From assembly GCA_000415185.1 (NCBI GenBank), contig KE351646.1, positions 1 through 64,000 of the forward strand: 64,000 nt of DNA, read 5' to 3'. A model generated the notes under the pieces. It ran no database searches. It was not told the origin of the DNA and saw nothing but the letters and a program-made list of their open reading frames with translations. The position numbers were made by a program, and so were the translations under genes. Numbering within the stretch: the first letter of the stretch is position 1; each line of letters begins with the position of its first letter. Origin of the DNA: Enterococcus faecalis 13-SD-W-01 (GTDB taxonomy: Bacteria; Bacillota; Bacilli; Lactobacillales; Enterococcaceae). Positions 46,208-54,594 of this stretch are shown one piece after another.

Positions 46208-47922
46208 TGGAAATGATCCTAGCAAATGAAGAATACAAAGCTTCGACACAGCTTTTTCAAGAGAAGCCTGCTTCTATCCAAAAATTGCGGATTGATAAAA
46301 ACAGTTTTGGCAGCTTCCAGATCCTTCTTCGAGACGGACATACAAACCATTATGTATTGAATCAGGAATTTTCGATTCCTGATTCGATCGATATCCCGAT
46401 TTATCGTGTAGAAGTACGCACAGCGCTTGATGCGACAGTTTCTTTTGTCGAATATTACTGCGGGAAAGAGGATATTTTTTACGCAGATAAACTGCTTGAA
46501 GAAAAAGCACGTACGTATCCAGGCGATCGTTTTGCACCTATTTATGTGGAACTGCCTGTGACAGAAGAGACCGAAAGCGGCGAATATGAAGCAGAAGTTC
46601 GAGTGTATCGGGCTGGTTTTACCCAAGAAGAGGAACTGATTTTGCAACAAAAAATCACAGTGGAAGTTTCTGAGTATGTTTTTCCTAAAGATTATGCAGA
46701 TTCTTTTTACTTGGATATTTGGCAGCAGCCGTCAAATTTAGCCCGCAGTTTCAAAGTCGAACTTTGGTCAGATGCTCATTTTGAATTGATACGAAAAATG
46801 GCTGAAAGTCTAGCAGAAATCGGACAAAAAGCGATCACTGTCATTGCTGGAGAAATCCCTTGGAAAGGCTGGTTCAATTACATCATCAAAGATTATCCAG
46901 CCAATCTTTATGAATATTCAATGGTGCAAGTGGCGAAAAACAAAGAAGGTAAGATTAGTTGTGATTTCACACATCTTGACCGTTATATCCGTTGTTTTAT
47001 GGACGCCGGAATTGATCAAGAAATCAGTGTTTTCGGTCTTTTGGGTGTCTGGAAACCGCCATTTTTCCCTCAAATCAAAAATTTGGATTACCCAGAAAAA
47101 TTAGTGATCCGCTACTTTGATGAAACGAAGGGAACTTTCGCCTTTATTGAGAAAAAAGAAGAACTTCAAGAATATATGCGGCAAGTTTTTGCGTATTTTA
47201 AAGAAAACGGCTGGTTTGAAAAAGTCCGCATTTTATCAGACGAACCAAAAGCCCATGAATTAGAGATGTTCAAAGCATCATTGGCAGAGTTGAAAGCAGT
47301 TGAACCGAATATCAAATTGAAGGTAGCTTTTGACAAAGAGGCTGTGTTGGAAGCATTGCTGCCAGAAGTTTCTCATCCTGTGACTTCTTATTATTGCACA
47401 TGCTTGAATCATGAGCGTTTGACAGAAAAATCAGAACGTTCTTATTATGTCTGCAACTACCCAGATCGTCCAAACACATTTTTACACAGCGACTTGTCAG
47501 AAACACGTATTTTAGGTACGTTTGCTCATCACTTCAAAATGGACGGTCTGCTTCGTTGGGCGTACAATTGCTGGCCGGAGAACGCGCGGGAAGATATCCG
47601 CTACAATACAACGAATCTGCCGATTGGTGATCTTTGTCTGATTTATCCGTCAGTCTCTGGTAACCTGTTGTTATCTTTACGTTATAAACAATTGAAACGA
47701 GTTGCAGAAGATTTTTATCTTTGGAAAACAGCAGAAGCTGCGGATGCAGAAGGAACAGCAACGCTTTTAGCTGACTTTCTGAAAGAAACCGATACTCAGA
47801 AATGGATGAGTAATTCTCATGACAGCAATCCGGAATTCCAAATCCCGGATTTTGCCGCATTTGAAAAAATGCGTACACAGCTTTTGTCCATCCTTTCAAA
47901 AAAAGAAGTTTTGTTTTCTTAA
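46204..47922 (+). CDS. DUF4091-domain glycosidase-like protein
   Basis: A 572-residue cytosolic protein. An N-terminal beta-rich region (1-160) precedes a TIM-barrel-like part with DFTHLDRYIRCFMDAGIDQEI and FEKVRILSDEPKAHE. The C-terminal stretch GLLRWAYNCWPENAREDIRY is the typical DUF4091 end. The Asp-Glu of SDEP is the kind of acidic pair used in catalysis. DUF4091 proteins are glycosidase-like, often near glycan-use genes. It is coupled by ATGA to GH1, so it probably trims a decoration on the same substrate. Activity unknown. Confidence 0.75.
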   Translation: MMEMILANEEYKASTQLFQEKPASIQKLRIDKNSFGSFQILLRDGHTNHYVLNQEFSIPDSIDIPIYRVEVRTALDATVSFVEYYCGKEDIFYADKLLEEKARTYPGDRFAPIYVELPVTEETESGEYEAEVRVYRAGFTQEEELILQQKITVEVSEYVFPKDYADSFYLDIWQQPSNLARSFKVELWSDAHFELIRKMAESLAEIGQKAITVIAGEIPWKGWFNYIIKDYPANLYEYSMVQVAKNKEGKISCDFTHLDRYIRCFMDAGIDQEISVFGLLGVWKPPFFPQIKNLDYPEKLVIRYFDETKGTFAFIEKKEELQEYMRQVFAYFKENGWFEKVRILSDEPKAHELEMFKASLAELKAVEPNIKLKVAFDKEAVLEALLPEVSHPVTSYYCTCLNHERLTEKSERSYYVCNYPDRPNTFLHSDLSETRILGTFAHHFKMDGLLRWAYNCWPENAREDIRYNTTNLPIGDLCLIYPSVSGNLLLSLRYKQLKRVAEDFYLWKTAEAADAEGTATLLADFLKETDTQKWMSNSHDSNPEFQIPDFAAFEKMRTQLLSILSKKEVLFS

Positions 47923-47965
47923 ACTTGCCGCAAGTTTTGCAAAGAAGCCTGGATGATGTTATTCT
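47921..47965 (+). promoter_or_regulatory. Promoter and dyad operator of the GntR gene
   Basis: TTGCAA (47937-47942) and TATTCT (47960-47965) are spaced 17 bp apart, with TGT before the -10. The perfect inverted repeat AAACTTG-CCG-CAAGTTT (47921-47937) abuts the -35 and overlaps the DUF4091 stop codon. It may be an autoregulatory operator. Confidence 0.65.
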
Positions 47966-47995
47966 TTGATTAGAATAATCAGAAAAGGTGAAGCT

Positions 47996-48697
47996 ATGAG
48001 AAGAACACGGGTACTGTATTTAGAGGTTGCAGATAAATTAAAAGAAGATATCTTTTCCGGAAAATATCCAGTAGGTTCAATGCTTCCTACAGAAAATGAA
48101 CTAGAGCAGCTTTTTGAAGTCAGCAAGATCACGATCAGAAAAGCAATAGAGCTTTTGGCTGCAGATGAATATGTAGAGAAAAAGAGCGGAAGAGGCACGA
48201 CTGTTTTAAGCAATCGTCCCTATAACCGGTTAGCAAAAGCAGCCAGTTTTACCCAGATTTTAGAAGATTCACAACTGAAAGTCCGCAAAGAAACGATTGA
48301 TTTGCGAAGAATCGATCTTCAACCTGAACAGCCGTTATTTACTTATTACGGCAAAGAAGTCTTGCTTTTTGAACGACTGTATTTTCTTGATGAACAACCC
48401 TATATCTATTTCAGACATTACCTGCCTGTTCAAATGGAAAAATTCAGCAAAGAAGAATTTGCACAAGAATCTTTGTATCGTCTGATGACTCAAGCAGGAT
48501 ACGCGATCCAGTCTTTTGAAGACGATTTTGCAGCTGTTCATCTGACAGCAGCAGAACAAAAAATCTTACAGACAGACGAAACGATAGGAATCAAGCGTAT
48601 CAGGAAGTCGATCACAGAAACAAATCAAATCATTGAATATTCAGAAGCTTTATACAATACAAATCTTCATCCTTACAGAATCGATTACGAAGCATGA
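47996..48697 (+). CDS. GntR-family regulator (HutC/UTRA type) of the DgaEF operon
   Basis: A 233-residue regulator. Residues 1-75 form the GntR winged helix (GSMLPTENELEQLFEVSKITIRKAIELLAADEYVEKKSGRGTTV, in part), and the UTRA effector domain follows (ERLYFLDEQPYIYFRHYLP ... IKRIRKSITETNQIIEYSEALY). UTRA domains bind phosphorylated sugars and other small acids. AAAAGGTGA places the ATG at 47996; an in-frame upstream codon lies before the ribosome site. It directly precedes the amino-sugar-acid operon, which it probably represses. Confidence 0.85.
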   Translation: MRRTRVLYLEVADKLKEDIFSGKYPVGSMLPTENELEQLFEVSKITIRKAIELLAADEYVEKKSGRGTTVLSNRPYNRLAKAASFTQILEDSQLKVRKETIDLRRIDLQPEQPLFTYYGKEVLLFERLYFLDEQPYIYFRHYLPVQMEKFSKEEFAQESLYRLMTQAGYAIQSFEDDFAAVHLTAAEQKILQTDETIGIKRIRKSITETNQIIEYSEALYNTNLHPYRIDYEA

Positions 48698-48724
48698 GTT
48701 TCGTCAACAAAAAAGTAAGGATGA

Positions 48725-48794
48725 ACCCTGCCGTCTGCAAAAAAACAGCATAGATGCTGTTGGAGAAATTGCAGGCAGCAGGGATATTTTTTTA
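48725..48794 (+). terminator. Branched terminator after the GntR gene
   Basis: The outer arms CCCTGC..GTCTGCAA / TTGCAGGC..GCAGGG enclose an inner hairpin AACAGCATAGATGCTGTT. A T run follows near 48787. Regulator and operon are therefore separate transcripts. Confidence 0.8.
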
Positions 48795-48834
48795 TCAAAA
48801 AAGAACCAAAAAATGATAAATAAGTGAGATAAAT

Positions 48835-48907
48835 TGTAAACGTTTCCTGATGCCGTTTACAATTAGGATAGAGTATGTTATTATTCAAGTGTAAACATTA
48901 TAATGTT
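48835..48907 (+). promoter_or_regulatory. Promoter, cre sites and palindrome of the DgaEF operon
   Basis: TTTACA (48856-48861) and TATTAT (48879-48884) are spaced 17 bp, with an extended TG. TGTAAACGTTTCCT (48835-48848) matches cre at 12 of 14. The minus strand of 48848-48861 reads TGTAAACGGCATCA, 13 of 14, and covers the -35. The perfect palindrome AACATTATAATGTT (48894-48907) lies just downstream of the start region and may be the operator of the upstream GntR protein. Confidence 0.72.
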
Positions 48908-48934
48908 ATGAATTATTATTAGGGGGCAGTAAAG

Positions 48935-50278
48935 ATGGATAAATTTGTAGGGGTTATTGAACAAAAAATCATGCCGATAGCAAATCGGATCGGTACACAA
49001 AGACATATGACCGCCATTCGAAAAGGGATCATTGCGACGATGCCTTTGACGATCGTCGGTTCATTCTTCACGATTTTGCTGAATATACCGATTGAATCAG
49101 TAGCAGCAGTTATTGAACCATATCGAGAAATTTTAGATATTCCGTTTCGCTATACTGTAGGGATCTTAGCTTTATACGCAACATTTGGGATTGCTTCTTC
49201 ATTGGCAAAAAGCTACAAAGTCGATTCGCTGACTGCTGGGATCTTAGCACTGATGTCTTTCTTGATCGTAGCTGCACCACCGATGCGTGTCGCAGAGGAT
49301 GTAGCAAATGTCATCACAGCTGGTCGTTATATCAATATTGCGAATCTTGGTTCTGGTTCATTATTTGGAGCAATCGTTACAGCAATTATTTCAGTAGAGA
49401 TTTATCGCTTCTTCCTTGAAAAAGAAATAACTATCAAAATGCCTGACGGTGTACCGCCGGAAGTAACAAATTCTTTTGTCGCATTGATTCCAGGGGCAGT
49501 AATCTTGATTTTCTTCTGGATCATCCGTCATATGCTTGGATTTGATTTGAACGGTTTCTTAAGTCAGCTGCTGATGCCTTTGAAAGGTGTGCTTGCAGGA
49601 AACAGCTTGTTCGGCGGACTGCTGACAGTATTCTTGATCTGCTTCTTCTGGGTATTAGGTATTCATGGTCCAGCAATCATGGGACCAGTGATTCGTCCAT
49701 TCTGGGATATTTCAATCGCTGAAAATATCGATGCGTTCAACGCTGGTACGAGTGCGCATCAAATGCCGAATATCTTTACCGAACAATTTCTGCAATGGTT
49801 TATCTGGATCGGCGGAGCAGGTACAACTTTAGCATTAGTGACATTGTTCATGTTTTCTAAATCAAAATACCTGAAAAGTCTAGGCCGATTATCCATTTTA
49901 CCGGGTCTGTTCAACATCAATGAACCTGTAATCTTTGGTGCACCAATCGTAATGAATCCTGTTCTTGGTATTCCGTTCATCGTTGCACCGCTGATCACGA
50001 CAACATTGTCTTATATTTTGACAGTCAGCGGATTGATCCCAATGATGGTGGCTCGATTGCCATTTGCGATGCCTGCGCCAATCGCTGCTTGGATGAGTAC
50101 CAACTGGAGCGTTGCAGCTGGCGGATTGGTTATTTTCAACTTTTTGATCACACTAGGTATCTACTATCCATTCTTCAAAGTATTTGAAAAACAACAGCTT
50201 GAAAGAGAAGCTGCAGAATTAGAAGCTGAAAAAGCGGAAGAAAAAACAATGGGCGGTATTGTACAGGAACAAGAATAG
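48935..50278 (+). CDS. PTS EIIC component, lactose/cellobiose family (amino-sugar operon)
   Basis: A 447-residue membrane subunit of the cellobiose-type EIIC family. Landmarks are MPDGVPPEVTNSFVALIPG, CFFWVLGIHGPAIMGP and FNINEPVIFGAPIVMNP. It is related to but clearly distinct from the EIIC at 42.6 kb. No EIIA or EIIB gene is present. It should import a disaccharide that the following MupG-like enzyme can cleave after phosphorylation. AGGGGG precedes the start. Confidence 0.92.
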   Translation: MDKFVGVIEQKIMPIANRIGTQRHMTAIRKGIIATMPLTIVGSFFTILLNIPIESVAAVIEPYREILDIPFRYTVGILALYATFGIASSLAKSYKVDSLTAGILALMSFLIVAAPPMRVAEDVANVITAGRYINIANLGSGSLFGAIVTAIISVEIYRFFLEKEITIKMPDGVPPEVTNSFVALIPGAVILIFFWIIRHMLGFDLNGFLSQLLMPLKGVLAGNSLFGGLLTVFLICFFWVLGIHGPAIMGPVIRPFWDISIAENIDAFNAGTSAHQMPNIFTEQFLQWFIWIGGAGTTLALVTLFMFSKSKYLKSLGRLSILPGLFNINEPVIFGAPIVMNPVLGIPFIVAPLITTTLSYILTVSGLIPMMVARLPFAMPAPIAAWMSTNWSVAAGGLVIFNFLITLGIYYPFFKVFEKQQLEREAAELEAEKAEEKTMGGIVQEQE

Positions 50279-50289
50279 CAGGTGAAAAA

Positions 50290-50553
50290 ATGGAACTTAT
50301 TGGATGTCTGGTCCTCTTTTTTCTTGGTCATATCTATCTTGAAAAAGAAGGACTTCCGCAAGTACTCGATACAATGAAATTACGATTTGTTTTGATCGCT
50401 GCAGTGATTTTCATCGCTGCTTCGATCGTATTGACAAAAGCTTTATTGCCAAATAATTGGCTGGTAATGGGTGCAACGGTTTTTTCAAGCACAGTCATTG
50501 CCTATAAATACCGCAAAAAATTCGAAAAAATGGAACGAGGAGGAGAAGTATGA
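50290..50553 (+). CDS. Small membrane protein of the amino-sugar operon
   Basis: An 87-residue protein with about three hydrophobic segments (residues 1-17, 31-50 and 57-70) and a basic tail ending KYRKKFEKMERGGEV. I do not recognise a family. It lies between EIIC and the MupG-like gene and overlaps the latter's start by an ATGA junction, so it is part of the operon and may be an accessory of the transporter. Confidence 0.65.
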   Translation: MELIGCLVLFFLGHIYLEKEGLPQVLDTMKLRFVLIAAVIFIAASIVLTKALLPNNWLVMGATVFSSTVIAYKYRKKFEKMERGGEV

Positions 50554-51638
50554 AACGTTTATTAGGGATTTCCCTTTACCCAAACCACAGTGATCTCCAA
50601 ACTGACAAAGAATATCTGGAACTAGCACATAAACACGGTTTCAGCCGGATTTTTATGAGTATGTTAGAAGTGACAGACGGAAAAGAAGCGGTGAAAAAGA
50701 AATTTACAGAGCTGATTACTTATGCTAAATCACTTGGATTTGAAACAATCCTAGATGTCGTGCCGACACTTTTTGATGAATTGGAGATTTCTTATGATGA
50801 TTTGAGCTTTTTCCATGAATTAGGCGCGGACGGTATTCGTTTGGATGTTGGTTTTGACGGGAACAAGGAAGCTTTTCTGACGTATAATCCTTATCAGTTA
50901 GCGATTGAATTGAATATGAGCAATGACGTGGCTTATTTGGATAATATTTTGACCTATCAAGCAAACGAACCGTTTTTATATGGTTGTCATAACTTTTACC
51001 CGCAAGAAGGAACAGCACTCCCTTATGACTTTTTCGAGTCGTGCAGCAGACGCTTCAAAGAAAAAGGGATTCGCACAGCTGCTTTTATCACTTCCCAAAA
51101 AGGATCGATTGGACCATGGGATATTAATGACGGGCTGCCTACTTTGGAAATGCATCGGCACTTGCCTGTTGCGACCGCAGCAAAACACCTTTTCGCAACC
51201 AATCTGATCGATGACGTCATTATCGGCAATGCTTACGCAGACGAAAAAGAATTAGAAGCTCTAGGTAAATTAGATCGTTATCAATTGGAATTAGCGATTG
51301 AATATGTACCTGAAATCAGCGAGACTGAACGGCAAATCGTAGAAAATGAACAACATTTCCGCCGCGGAGATATCACGCATCAAGTGGTACGTTCCACAGA
51401 AGTTCGCAAGAAATATAAAAATCACGAAAATCCTCCTCACGATAATATCTATGAATTTCAAGCAGGAGATGTCGTGATCGGAAATGATCAATTCGGCAAG
51501 TACAAAAATGAATTGCAAATCGTATTAGAACCCCATAGTGATACACGAAAAAACAAAGTAGGACAAATCAGCGAAGAAGAGAAAATCCTATTACCATTTC
51601 TTAAACCTTGGACCAAATTCAAATTTACAGAAAAATAG
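50550..51638 (+). CDS. MupG-like 6-phospho-glycosidase (DUF871 / GH170)
   Basis: A 362-residue cytosolic TIM-barrel protein plus a small C-terminal beta domain. Motifs include LLGISLYPNHSD, DVVPTLFDELEIS, GADGIRLDVGFDG, CHNFYPQEGTALP, FITSQKGSIGPW and LPTLEMHRHLPVATAAKHLF, which are characteristic of DUF871. The characterised member, MupG of S. aureus, splits MurNAc-6P-GlcNAc. There is no MurQ etherase gene here, so the substrate may be a different 6-phospho-disaccharide. It is coupled to the small membrane protein by ATGA. Confidence 0.88.
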   Translation: MKRLLGISLYPNHSDLQTDKEYLELAHKHGFSRIFMSMLEVTDGKEAVKKKFTELITYAKSLGFETILDVVPTLFDELEISYDDLSFFHELGADGIRLDVGFDGNKEAFLTYNPYQLAIELNMSNDVAYLDNILTYQANEPFLYGCHNFYPQEGTALPYDFFESCSRRFKEKGIRTAAFITSQKGSIGPWDINDGLPTLEMHRHLPVATAAKHLFATNLIDDVIIGNAYADEKELEALGKLDRYQLELAIEYVPEISETERQIVENEQHFRRGDITHQVVRSTEVRKKYKNHENPPHDNIYEFQAGDVVIGNDQFGKYKNELQIVLEPHSDTRKNKVGQISEEEKILLPFLKPWTKFKFTEK

Positions 51639-51647
51639 GAGGATATC

Positions 51648-52757
51648 ATGTTAGATGTATTGATCAAAAATGCCAGAACAATTGACGGGAAAATATTCGA
51701 TATTGGTCTCTCAAATGGAAAAATCAAAAAAATCGCTGCTGAAATCAATGAAGAGGCAGAACAAATCCATATGCTGGCAGATTCTCAGTATTTATCTGCT
51801 GGATGGATCGATGATCATGTCCATTGTTTTGAGAAAATGGAACTTTATTATGATTATCCAGACAAGATCGGTGTCGAAAAAGGCGTTGCCACTGTTATTG
51901 ATGCAGGAACGACAGGAGCAGAAAATATCGCTTCTTTTCATGACCAGGTAAAAACAACAAAAACCAATGTCTATGCTCTGCTCAACATCTCTAAATGGGG
52001 GATTGTCGCCCAAGATGAGTTAGCAGACTTAGATAAAATAAAAGCAGAACTTGTCCGCAGCCGCATCAATGAATTTCCTGAATTCATTGTCGGGATCAAA
52101 GCCAGAATGAGCAAAACTGTTATTGGTGAAAATGGGATCACACCGTTAGAATTAGCGAAAGAGATCCAACAGGAAAATGGTCATTTTCCATTGATGGTCC
52201 ATATTGGTTCTGCGCCGCCCAAACTAGCAGATATCTTATCTTTGATGGAAAAGGGAGATATTTTGACTCATTGTTTTAACGGCAAACCAAACGGGATTTT
52301 AGAACAGGAAACTGATACAATCAAAGAAGAAGCAAAAGAAGCTTATAAAAAAGGAATCATTTTTGACATTGGGCACGGAACCGACAGCTTTAATTTTCAC
52401 GTAGCAGAAATCGCACAAAAAGCTGGGATCAAGGCAGATTCGATCAGTACAGATATCTATATTCGCAATCGTGAAAATGGTCCAGTCTATGATATGGCCA
52501 CAACGATGGAAAAACTGCATGCAATCGGTTATACCTGGGAAGAAATCTTGCAAAAAGTGACCGAAGTACCAGCTAAAAACTTCCATTTGACTGCTAAAGG
52601 CTTGATCAAAGAAGGCTTTGATGCCGATTTTACTATTTTTGAATTTGCAGAAGAGGAAAAGGAACTGATCGATTCAAACGGCAATAAACGGACGATCAAT
52701 CAGCAAATCAAACCTGTAACGACGATAATTGGGGGAAAGATCTATGACATTGCATGA
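51648..52757 (+). CDS. Amidohydrolase/deacetylase-family metallohydrolase
   Basis: A 369-residue enzyme of the amidohydrolase superfamily. Metal ligands are His57 and His59 in IDDHVHCF, a likely carboxylated Lys in VGIKARMS, His residues in PLMVHIGSAPP and DILTHCFNGK, and an Asp in the C-terminal barrel. It resembles E. faecalis EF0837 and other members that accompany dgaE/dgaF. N-deacetylation of an N-acetyl amino-sugar acid (or its phosphate) would supply DgaE with a free amine; this step is inferred. It overlaps dgaE by 14 bp. Confidence 0.85.
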   Translation: MLDVLIKNARTIDGKIFDIGLSNGKIKKIAAEINEEAEQIHMLADSQYLSAGWIDDHVHCFEKMELYYDYPDKIGVEKGVATVIDAGTTGAENIASFHDQVKTTKTNVYALLNISKWGIVAQDELADLDKIKAELVRSRINEFPEFIVGIKARMSKTVIGENGITPLELAKEIQQENGHFPLMVHIGSAPPKLADILSLMEKGDILTHCFNGKPNGILEQETDTIKEEAKEAYKKGIIFDIGHGTDSFNFHVAEIAQKAGIKADSISTDIYIRNRENGPVYDMATTMEKLHAIGYTWEEILQKVTEVPAKNFHLTAKGLIKEGFDADFTIFEFAEEEKELIDSNGNKRTINQQIKPVTTIIGGKIYDIA

Positions 52758-53832
52758 GAAACTTGGATTAAAAGAAGTAATCAATGCGTCAGGAAGAATG
52801 ACGATTTTAGGCGTTTCAAAAGTCTCAGAACAAGTGATGGAAGCACAGCGTTTCGGCGGTACGCACTTTTTCGAGATGGAAGAATTGTTTCGGCAAACAG
52901 GCGCTTATTTAGCGGAACTTCTCCATGCAGAAGATGCTCAGATCGTTTCTTCTGCTTCAGCTGGGATTGCCCAAACAATTGCCGGAGTCATTGGTCAAGG
53001 AAGTCTTTACCATGTGTATCATCCTTACACTGAAAAAATCGCCAAAAGAGAAATCGTATTGCCAAAAGGTCATAATGTTGATTATGGTACACCAGTGGAA
53101 GTAATGGTCCAACAAGGCGGCGGAAAAGTGATAGAAGCCGGCTATGCCAACATGTGTACGCCGGAACATCTGGAAATGATGATCACGGAACAGACAGCGG
53201 CAATCTTGTATATCAAAAGCCACCACACCGTTCAAAAAAGCATGCTGACTGTTGCCGAAGCTGCACAGGTCGCAAAAAAATATGATCTTCCATTGATCGT
53301 GGATGCAGCCGCCGAAGAAGATTTGTTCAAGTATTTGGAAGCAGGAGCAGACCTTGTTATCTATTCTGGTGCTAAAGCAATCGAAGGGCCAAGTGCAGGC
53401 TTAGTGATCGGCAAAAAAGACTTTGTAGAGTGGACGCGTCTGCAAGGCAAAGGAATCGGACGTGCGATGAAGATCGGCAAAGACAACGTTTTAGGTTTTA
53501 CCCAAGCTGTCACAGATTATTTGCAAAATGGCAGCGAAAGCGGCGAATCGATGAAACAAAGACTTCAGCCCTTCATTGAAGCACTTAATAAATTGCCGCT
53601 AGAAGCAAAAATCGTGCAAGATGGTGCAGGAAGAGACATCTACCGCGCAAGCATCAAAGTAGAAGGAAACAAATCTGCAAAAGACGTAATCAAAGAACTG
53701 AAAGAAAAAGATCCTGCCATCTACACAAGAGAATATCAAGCAAACAACGGCATCATCGAATTTGATATTCGTTCTGTCGATGAGCAGGAAATGCAAAAAA
53801 TCATTCAAAGACTAAAAGAAATCTTGAAATAG
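52744..53832 (+). CDS. dgaE: D-glucosaminate-6-phosphate ammonia-lyase-like DgaE
   Basis: A 362-residue PLP enzyme of the SelA-like fold. The PLP lysine is Lys211 in VIYSGAKAIEGPSAG, and VDAAAEEDLFKYLEAGADL holds the Asp that contacts the cofactor. Salmonella DgaE converts D-glucosaminate-6-phosphate to 2-keto-3-deoxygluconate-6-phosphate plus ammonia. The ATG at 52744 follows GGGGGAAAG; an in-frame ATG-like start 15 bp upstream lacks a site. Adjacent DgaF supports the call. The true substrate may be another amino-sugar acid. Confidence 0.85.
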   Translation: MTLHEKLGLKEVINASGRMTILGVSKVSEQVMEAQRFGGTHFFEMEELFRQTGAYLAELLHAEDAQIVSSASAGIAQTIAGVIGQGSLYHVYHPYTEKIAKREIVLPKGHNVDYGTPVEVMVQQGGGKVIEAGYANMCTPEHLEMMITEQTAAILYIKSHHTVQKSMLTVAEAAQVAKKYDLPLIVDAAAEEDLFKYLEAGADLVIYSGAKAIEGPSAGLVIGKKDFVEWTRLQGKGIGRAMKIGKDNVLGFTQAVTDYLQNGSESGESMKQRLQPFIEALNKLPLEAKIVQDGAGRDIYRASIKVEGNKSAKDVIKELKEKDPAIYTREYQANNGIIEFDIRSVDEQEMQKIIQRLKEILK

Positions 53833-53843
53833 GAGAATCAGCG

Positions 53844-54584
53844 ATGACATTAATCCCAAATTATTTAGCAGACCGTATTTGTTTAAATGTTTTAGCAAAT
53901 TCAGTAGAAAATGCAAAAGCTTGTTATGAAGCAGCAGAAGGACATGTGATTCTAGGTGTTCTTTCAAAAAATTACAATACAGATGAAGAAGCAATCGAAG
54001 ACATGAAACGTTATCAAGAGGCAACAGACAATGCACTGTCTGTTGGTTTAGGTGCTGGTGATCCGAATCAAAGTCAAATGGTTTCTCGTTTATCTAAAGT
54101 ACTTCAACCACAACATGTAAATCAAGTATTTACTGGTGTAGGGGCGTCAAGAGCTCTGTTAGGACAATCAGAAACAGTCGTGAATGGTTTGGTTTCTCCA
54201 ACAGGCAAACCTGGTTATGTGAACATCGCTACCGGTCCGTTGAGTTCAGCTGCTCCAGAAGCGGTCGTTCCCATCGAAACAGCGATTGCATTACTGAAAG
54301 ATATGGGCGGCAGTTCGATAAAGTATTTCCCAATGAAAGGTTTGGCTCATCGTGAAGAATATGAAGCGGTAGCAAAAGCTTGTGCCGCACATGATTTTTA
54401 TTTGGAACCAACTGGCGGGATCGACTTAGACAATTTTGAAGAAATCGTCAAAATCGCATTAGACGCTGGCGTGAAAAAAGTGATTCCGCATGTTTACAGT
54501 TCGATCATCGACAAAGAAACTGGGGATACGCGTGTAGAAGATGTGAAGACATTGACAGATATCATGAAAAAACTAGTAAAGTAA
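53844..54584 (+). CDS. dgaF: KDGP aldolase-like DgaF
   Basis: A 246-residue class I aldolase. The Schiff-base lysine is probably Lys160 in GGSSIKYFPMKGL, and the C-terminal EPTGGIDLDNF is typical of the DgaF/KDPG aldolase group. Reaction: 2-keto-3-deoxy-6-phosphogluconate to pyruvate and glyceraldehyde-3-phosphate. It lies 11 bp after dgaE, with AGGAG in between. Together with dgaE it gives a complete entry into central metabolism. Confidence 0.87.
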   Translation: MTLIPNYLADRICLNVLANSVENAKACYEAAEGHVILGVLSKNYNTDEEAIEDMKRYQEATDNALSVGLGAGDPNQSQMVSRLSKVLQPQHVNQVFTGVGASRALLGQSETVVNGLVSPTGKPGYVNIATGPLSSAAPEAVVPIETAIALLKDMGGSSIKYFPMKGLAHREEYEAVAKACAAHDFYLEPTGGIDLDNFEEIVKIALDAGVKKVIPHVYSSIIDKETGDTRVEDVKTLTDIMKKLVK

Positions 54585-54594
54585 GGTGGAAAAA

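Noticed and set aside
48633-48888. Short open frames of about 65 residues on both strands after the GntR gene
   Set aside because: They overlap the GntR 3' end and the branched terminator, and lack ribosome sites.
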